Below, one piece after another: positions 5,026 through 8,411 of a DNA stretch of 8,411 bases. Made by a program: the position numbers and the translations under genes. Numbering within the stretch: the first letter of the stretch is position 1; every line of letters begins with the position of its first letter. This DNA is from an uncultured Clostridia bacterium (lineage in GTDB: Bacteria > Bacillota > Clostridia > Oscillospirales > Ruminococcaceae). The notes under the pieces were generated by a model. The model ran no database searches. It saw nothing but the letters and a program-made list of their open reading frames with translations, and was not told the DNA's origin. The DNA lies in NCBI GenBank assembly GCA_947177695.1, contig CAMWVO010000059.1, positions 1 through 8,411 on the forward strand, given 5' to 3'.

Positions 5026-5844
5026 TTAAGTTTCCGCCGCACGACCGGCAATTATAAAGCTGTCGAAAAGCTCGTTGTAGCGGATATTTCCCTTTTCGGG
5101 AATAAGCGCGTACCCCGCGCGCATTGACACCGGGAACACGGTATCGCCCGACGTAACGGTGCCTCCGTTCAGAGCGAGGATTTTTTCGGCGGCGGCTTCG
5201 GCCTTGTCACGCTCGGAGAAATCCGTTATCAGCACGAACTCGTCCCCGCCTATGCGAATGGGAAGCATATCGTCCCCCGACGCCTCGTCGATACGGCGCA
5301 GACACTCGGCAATGGCGATATCTCCCGCAGGGTGCCCGTAGGTGTCGTTGATGTACATAAGACCCACCATATCAAAGCACACCGCGTATTTCCCGTGCCG
5401 CTCCTTGATAAAGTCGTAAAGATGCGAAATGTCAAATCTTTTCTTGGAATCCATAACAATATTTCCCCTCTCATCAATTGTGGTCCTTGGCTCGGTCAGT
5501 TTGGGGAAAATATCGGAGAATCTCCGCTCCCGCCTGAATTTTGCGGGACTTACGTTCCACAGGCGGATAAACGCGCGCGTAAAGACCTCGTGGGAATTGT
5601 AGCCGTACTTCAGCGCAATGTCAAGCACCGTATCCTTGGTTTCAAGCAAGTCCCTTGCCGCGCTTGTAAGCCTGCGGCGGGAGATGTAGTCGCTTATGCC
5701 GATGTGAAAGGTACAGCGGAACATCTTCTGGAGATTTGAAAGGGAGTAGCGGCACTTGTCGGCGCACATTTCGGGCGTGACTGACGAGGTAAGATTTTCC
5801 TCAATGAAGTCGAGAGCTTCGGACAGAATTTCAAATTTATTCAT
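5026..5844 (-). CDS. AraC-type HTH / GGDEF domain fusion protein
   Basis: This 272-residue protein joins two modules. Residues about 8-105 form an AraC-type double helix-turn-helix DNA-binding domain, including DTVLDIALKYGYNSHEVFTRAF and a following SPAKFRR. Residues about 134-272 form a GGDEF domain, with FDMVGLMYINDTYGHPAGD (147-165) and an intact GGDEF at 199-203, so it could make cyclic di-GMP. The product-inhibition motif RxxD, expected five residues before GGDEF, is absent. The usual C-terminal AD-x-A-x-Y-x-AK-x-x-GRN signature is missing too; the protein ends in FDSFIIAGRAAET, a tail shared with the downstream deaminase. No membrane segment is seen, so it is probably a cytoplasmic regulator. 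The start is ATG 5844, with AGGTGAT four bases upstream (complementary to the 16S end AUCACCU). It has its own promoter. Confidence 0.84.
   Translation of the reverse strand: MNKFEILSEALDFIEENLTSSVTPEMCADKCRYSLSNLQKMFRCTFHIGISDYISRRRLTSAARDLLETKDTVLDIALKYGYNSHEVFTRAFIRLWNVSPAKFRRERRFSDIFPKLTEPRTTIDERGNIVMDSKKRFDISHLYDFIKERHGKYAVCFDMVGLMYINDTYGHPAGDIAIAECLRRIDEASGDDMLPIRIGGDEFVLITDFSERDKAEAAAEKILALNGGTVTSGDTVFPVSMRAGYALIPEKGNIRYNELFDSFIIAGRAAET
5033..5073. repeat. Gene-tail direct repeat, copy B
   Basis: This is the matching copy at the 3' end of the AraC-GGDEF gene. The two differences from copy A both change an amino acid (Leu for Val, Phe for Ile). All other codons, including their third bases, are identical, so the copies share recent descent. 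Confidence 0.9.
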
Positions 5845-5862
5845 TCGATCACCTGAAAACTT

Positions 5863-5874
5863 AGTAACGTTACT
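5863..5874. promoter_or_regulatory. 12-bp palindrome at the AraC-GGDEF start site
   Basis: AGTAACGTTACT is a perfect palindrome covering the first transcribed bases predicted from the promoter at 5883-5888. It is a candidate operator. AraC proteins usually bind direct repeats, so a different, dimeric repressor is more likely. Confidence 0.45.
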
Positions 5875-5882
5875 GTACTTTT

Positions 5883-5891
5883 ATTATACCA
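5883..5891 (-). promoter_or_regulatory. Extended -10 promoter of the AraC-GGDEF gene
   Basis: On the minus strand TGGTATAAT gives a TG-N extended -10. The -35 region is poor (best TCAAGA), which the extended -10 may offset. Transcription would start near 5875 and read the AraC-GGDEF gene and probably the deaminase. Confidence 0.62.
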
Positions 5892-5953
5892 CGCCCGAAA
5901 AATTTTTCTTGATGATTTGGGGAAATGTTGGTATGTATGGTTTCGGCAAAATA

Positions 5954-6253
5954 TTACGGTTCACATCTTTTGCAGGGTTCGTAGCCGTCTGCAATAAGGT
6001 CGTCCCTGCCGCCGACATATTTACGCTTATTTTTTTCACTCATTTGGTCAACACTCGGACAGTCGGGACGGTGAAATTTTCCTGTATTGACGTTTACAAT
6101 GTAAGCGTCTTTGGTTTTCGCAGAAGTTGTTTCCGACGTTGAAACAACTGTATAGCTGGCATTATCGGTATTATTATTTGAGAAACCGCTTTTGCCGCTT
6201 GCAAGACATATTGATACAATTATGCACAGTAAAAATGCAATTTTTCTTTTCAA
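5954..6253 (-). CDS. Small exported protein with Ada-like zinc-binding domain
   Basis: This is a 99-residue protein. An N-terminal KRK plus a hydrophobic run (residues 5-18) looks like a signal peptide or anchor. A polar Ser/Thr/Asn-rich linker follows to about residue 49. The C-terminal half (YIVNVNTGKFHRPDCPSV, then GYEPCKRCEP) matches the metal-binding module related to the N-terminal domain of Ada. That module is often found at the end of secreted nucleases and hydrolases: K-x-F-H-x-x-x-C followed by PC-x-x-C. C65, C94 and C97, perhaps with H61, would bind zinc. Here it stands alone without an enzyme domain, so the function is unknown. No proper lipobox is seen. The start is TTG 6253, chosen because AGGTGAT lies just upstream and an in-frame stop falls within that site. 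It is divergent from an Xre-type regulator. Confidence 0.76.
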   Translation of the reverse strand: MKRKIAFLLCIIVSICLASGKSGFSNNNTDNASYTVVSTSETTSAKTKDAYIVNVNTGKFHRPDCPSVDQMSEKNKRKYVGGRDDLIADGYEPCKRCEP

Positions 6254-6256
6254 ATT

Positions 6257-6270
6257 TTATCACCTGATAA
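6257..6270. promoter_or_regulatory. Inverted repeat over the ribosome binding site
   Basis: TTATCA-CC-TGATAA overlaps the AGGTGAT ribosome binding site of the exported Ada-like protein and touches the larger palindrome. It may be chance, since AGGTGAT creates half of it. Confidence 0.3.
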
Positions 6271-6307
6271 TCATATATGTTATACAAATTATAACATATA
6301 TGATTAT
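6267..6307. promoter_or_regulatory. 41-bp palindrome between divergent genes
   Basis: ATAATCATATATGTTATA (6267-6284) and its perfect reverse complement (6290-6307) flank the five bases CAAAT. The 18-bp arms lie across the promoter of the Ada-like gene: the right arm fills most of its spacer and the -10 begins in the centre. This makes it a good operator candidate for the divergent Xre-type protein. In RNA it would form a strong AU-rich hairpin, but no U-tract follows, so a terminator is unlikely. Confidence 0.62.
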
Positions 6308-6316
6308 ATATTACAA
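6288..6316 (-). promoter_or_regulatory. Promoter of the exported Ada-like protein
   Basis: On the minus strand TTGTAA (6311-6316, four of six matches) and TATAAT (6288-6293) are 17 bases apart. The palindrome at 6267-6307 overlaps the spacer and the -10. The DNA is very AT-rich, so other -10 choices exist. Confidence 0.5.
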
Positions 6317-6370
6317 CTATTAAGAATAATTTTTATTCCAAAAAGTTATAAAATATATTTGGTGATAAAA

Positions 6371-6688
6371 ATGCAACGTATAAAAGATTTGCGTGAAACC
6401 CGCGGCATGAGTCAGCAGCGTCTTGCCGCCGAACTGAACGTTACACAAGCAATGGTCAGCAAATACGAGTTGGGCGTGTCCGAACCAGATGTAAACATGA
6501 TAAAGAAAATTGCCGAATATTTCGGGGTGTCCTCGGACTATCTTCTGGAACTGAGCGATGATAAAACAGCCATATTTGTGTCGGGACTTTCCCAAGAGGA
6601 AAAAGATGTACTGTTCGGTTTCAAACGGCTTGACAAAATTCAAAAAGCCAAATTACAAGCGTATTTGCAGGGATTGCTGCAAGAATAA
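6371..6688 (+). CDS. Xre/Cro-CI family HTH regulator
   Basis: This 105-residue protein has a Cro/CI-type helix-turn-helix in its first 60 residues: IKDLRETRGMSQQRLAAEL, then VTQAMVSKYELGVSEPD and IAEYFGVSSDYLLEL. The DNA-contacting helix is about TQAMVSKYELG. The C-terminal 40 residues (LSQEEKDVLFGFKRLDKIQKAKLQAYLQGLLQE) are charged and helical and probably form a dimer interface. No ligand-binding or peptidase domain is present. The start is ATG 6371, with GGTGAT five bases upstream; upstream in-frame TTG and GTG codons overlap that site. It diverges from the exported Ada-like gene, with a long palindrome between them, so it most likely represses that gene and perhaps itself. Its own promoter is not clear. 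It ends in a strong terminator. Confidence 0.88.
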   Translation: MQRIKDLRETRGMSQQRLAAELNVTQAMVSKYELGVSEPDVNMIKKIAEYFGVSSDYLLELSDDKTAIFVSGLSQEEKDVLFGFKRLDKIQKAKLQAYLQGLLQE

Positions 6689-6719
6689 AGTCGGTATCAC
6701 ACGATACCGACTTTTGTTT
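6687..6719. terminator. Bidirectional terminator between Xre gene and xylB
   Basis: AAAGTCGGTATC (6687-6698) and GATACCGACTTT (6703-6714) form a perfect 12-bp stem with an ACAC loop. TTTTGTTTG follows on the plus strand. On the minus strand it lies just after the xylB stop and is followed by CTTTATTCTTG, so it can serve both convergent genes. Confidence 0.88.
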
Positions 6720-6726
6720 GTAAAAA

Positions 6727-8250
6727 TTACAGCTCCGCAAGCTTAGCGCACTTCTCCTTAACAGCAGGATAGATCTCATCATAAAGCCTGAAATATTTTT
6801 CGTACACGGGAACATTCTCCGCCACAGGCTGCTGAACCTTGTCAACGCCAACAATTTTCTCGCAGGCTTCGGGGACGGTCTTGTAAACTCCCGCGCCCAC
6901 AAGCGCGAGAATAGCCACGCCCAGCGCAGGACCCTCCTTGGAGGAAGCCGTTTTTACGGGACAGTTGTACAGGTCCGCAAGCATTTGTCTCCACAGCGGG
7001 GAAGTTCCGCCGCCGCCGCAAGCCATCATGTCCGAAACGTTGATATCCATTTCACGGCAAATCTCAACACAGTCACGGAGCGAGTACGCAACACCCTCCA
7101 TTACCGCACGGAGCATTTCCTTTTTGGTGTGGATAGCGGAAAGCCCGAAGAACATACCTCTTGCGTTGGGGTCAAGGTGGGGAGTACGCTCGCCCATAAG
7201 ATAGGGAAGATACAAAAGCCTGTTCGCGCCTATTGGAACAGTCTCCGCTTCCTTGTCCATAAGGTAGTATTCGTCCACGCCCATAAGCTTCGCTGTGTCC
7301 TTTTCAGCCTGACAGAAGTTGTCCCTGAACCATTTGAGGGAAAGTCCCGCGCCCTGCGTTACGCCCATGATGTGCCAGCAGTTGGGAACAGCCGCGCAGC
7401 AGGTGTGAACCCGTCCCTTGGGGTCAATGGAAACCTTTGAAGTGTGTGCAAAAACAACTCCCGAAGTGCCAATTGTCGTGAAAGCCTTTCCGTCCGCAAC
7501 AACACCCGTGCCAACAGCGGCAGCAGCATTGTCACCCGCGCCGCCAACAACTATAGTACCCTCTGCAAGTCCCGTAAGCTCGGCTGCGGACTTTGTTACC
7601 TTGCCCGTTACCTCGCAGGACTCGTAAACCTTTGCAAGCAGGGACATATCAATGCCCAGCGCGTCGCAAACCTCCTTGCTCCAGCAGCGGTTGGGGACGT
7701 CCAGAAGCTGCATACCCGAAGCGTCGGAAACCTCCGTAGCAAACTCGCCGGTAAGCTTGTACCTGATGTAATCCTTAGGCAGCAGAATGTGGCGGCACTT
7801 TGCGTAATTTTCGGGCTCGTTGTTTCTCACCCAAAGGATTTTTGCAGCCGTCCAGCCCGTGAGAGCAGGGTTTGCGGTAATTTCGATAAGCTTCTCCCTG
7901 CCAAGCTTTTCGTTCATTTCGTCAACTTCCTTGGCGGTACGCTGGTCGCACCAGATTATGGAGCGGCGGATCACATCGCCGTTTTCGTCCAGCATAACAA
8001 GACCGTGCATCTGTCCCGAAAGACCGATACCAACAATGTCGGCATTGCTCACGCCGCTTTTGCTGATGGCCGTCTTGATAGTGGAAACCGCCGCATTGTA
8101 CCAGTCCGCAGGCTCCTGCTCTGCATAGCCGTTTTGGGGCTGATACATGGGGTACTCCACCGTCGCCGAAGCAATGACTTTTCCCACCTCGTCGAAAAGC
8201 ACGGTTTTCGTGCCGCTTGTGCCGATGTCGATTCCGATTACATAACGCAT
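6727..8250 (-). CDS. xylB: Xylulokinase
   Basis: This 507-residue FGGY-family sugar kinase phosphorylates D-xylulose to xylulose 5-phosphate, feeding xylose into the pentose phosphate pathway in the cytoplasm. The N-terminal phosphate loop is DIGTSGTK (8-15). SGQMHG at 78-83 is the xylulokinase signature that contacts the sugar. The catalytic aspartate is D240 in GGAGDNAAAAVG, matching D233 of E. coli XylB. IGTSGVV (about 260-266) and ACGGGGTSPLWRQMLAD (420-436) form the nucleotide-binding part. Length is near the usual 480-510 and the frame is intact. The start is ATG 8250, with AAAGGAGAG about seven bases upstream. It is the last gene before a terminator. No xylose isomerase or transporter is visible, since the upstream side lies outside the window. 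Confidence 0.95.
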   Translation of the reverse strand: MRYVIGIDIGTSGTKTVLFDEVGKVIASATVEYPMYQPQNGYAEQEPADWYNAAVSTIKTAISKSGVSNADIVGIGLSGQMHGLVMLDENGDVIRRSIIWCDQRTAKEVDEMNEKLGREKLIEITANPALTGWTAAKILWVRNNEPENYAKCRHILLPKDYIRYKLTGEFATEVSDASGMQLLDVPNRCWSKEVCDALGIDMSLLAKVYESCEVTGKVTKSAAELTGLAEGTIVVGGAGDNAAAAVGTGVVADGKAFTTIGTSGVVFAHTSKVSIDPKGRVHTCCAAVPNCWHIMGVTQGAGLSLKWFRDNFCQAEKDTAKLMGVDEYYLMDKEAETVPIGANRLLYLPYLMGERTPHLDPNARGMFFGLSAIHTKKEMLRAVMEGVAYSLRDCVEICREMDINVSDMMACGGGGTSPLWRQMLADLYNCPVKTASSKEGPALGVAILALVGAGVYKTVPEACEKIVGVDKVQQPVAENVPVYEKYFRLYDEIYPAVKEKCAKLAEL

Positions 8251-8266
8251 AAAAATCTCTCCTTTT

Positions 8267-8411
8267 ATATTATAAAAATTATATGTAAAATTTACTTGCT
8301 GTTCGTGTTATCGCGCGGTTATTTTTCTGAAATAAATCATAATTTATCAATTTCATAAATCTTTTTTTTAACTTTCTCGGGAATTTGGGTGTGTTATCCA
8401 CATATGCCGAT
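8267..8411. promoter_or_regulatory. AT-rich upstream region of xylB
   Basis: No gene is seen. On the minus strand TATAAT occurs about 30 bases before the xylB start, within CATATAATTTTTATAAT, but no good -35 is found at the right distance. Small inverted repeats are present: GTAAA-A-TTTAC near 8285-8295; TTATTT-N5-AAATAA near 8319-8335; ATAAAT-CATA-ATTTAT near 8333-8348. They could be regulator sites but are common in such DNA. I see no clear catabolite-response element or XylR operator. Confidence 0.4.
8394..8402 (+). promoter_or_regulatory. Single DnaA-box sequence
   Basis: TTATCCACA is a perfect match to the DnaA box consensus TTATNCACA. Only one copy is seen and there is no dnaA, dnaN or AT-rich unwinding layout nearby, so it is not evidence for an origin. 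It could be a titration or regulatory site, or chance. Confidence 0.3.

Noticed and set aside
4351..5073. Deaminase region as an insertion sequence or integron
   Set aside because: There is no transposase or integrase, no terminal inverted repeats and no attC-like structure. Only the direct repeat is seen, so it is reported as a repeat and not as a mobile element.
6193..6253. Lipoprotein signal in the exported Ada-like protein
   Set aside because: Cysteines at residues 10 and 16 are preceded by L-L and S-I and not by a proper lipobox, so a plain signal peptide or anchor is the safer call.
8319..8348. XylR or catabolite-control operator upstream of xylB
   Set aside because: The short AT-only inverted repeats do not match the usual catabolite-response or XylR consensus and are expected by chance in DNA this AT-rich.
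7444..8358. A 304-codon open frame on the plus strand
   Set aside because: It is antisense to xylB, whose FGGY motifs are all intact, and it runs into the xylB upstream region. No domain is recognisable.

Overview
The window looks like chromosomal DNA of a low-to-mid GC Gram-positive anaerobe of the Clostridia, most like Ruminococcus/Oscillospiraceae. That placement is inference. It rests on an atpI-atpB head of an F-type ATPase operon, strong AGGAGG or AGGTGAT Shine-Dalgarno sites, Gram-positive style promoters and LexA box, U-tract terminators, and a radical SAM/DUF4130 gene pair known mainly from Firmicutes. No transposase, integrase, phage gene, rRNA or CRISPR array is visible.

Layout. 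1-740 (minus): start of the ATP synthase operon, atpI then the 5' part of atpB, with a strong promoter at 785-813. 881-1063 (plus): tRNA-Pro(TGG) with a consensus promoter and a terminator. 1105-1590 (plus): a GNAT acetyltransferase with its own terminator. 1661-1824 (minus): tRNA-Arg(CCT) with promoter and terminator. 1787-2164 is a 378-base stretch without a gene. It holds the tRNA-Arg promoter, AT-rich DNA with small inverted repeats, a promoter carrying a LexA-type (SOS) box, an array of six hairpins, and a second possible promoter. 2165-4305 (plus): a two-gene operon of a radical SAM protein with a helix-hairpin-helix DNA-binding motif and a DUF4130 protein, closed by a terminator shared with the convergent gene. 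4343-5844 (minus): a TadA-like nucleoside deaminase downstream of an AraC-type HTH/GGDEF fusion. The two unrelated genes end in an almost identical 41-bp sequence. 5954-6253 (minus): a small exported protein with an Ada-like zinc-binding domain. It is divergent from an Xre-type repressor (6371-6688, plus), with a 41-bp near-perfect palindrome between them. 6727-8250 (minus): xylulokinase xylB, with an AT-rich upstream region to the window end that includes one DnaA-box sequence.

How it fits together. Housekeeping parts (ATPase, two tRNAs, xylulokinase) surround accessory modules. The most interesting is the radical SAM/DUF4130 pair. A GAAC-N4-GTTC box lies between the -35 and -10 of its upstream promoter, which predicts induction by DNA damage. 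A structured repeat element sits in its would-be 5' leader. The second is the deaminase/AraC-GGDEF pair with its shared gene tail, which suggests recent recombination or cassette-like assembly. The third is the small Xre-regulated Ada-like exported protein locus.
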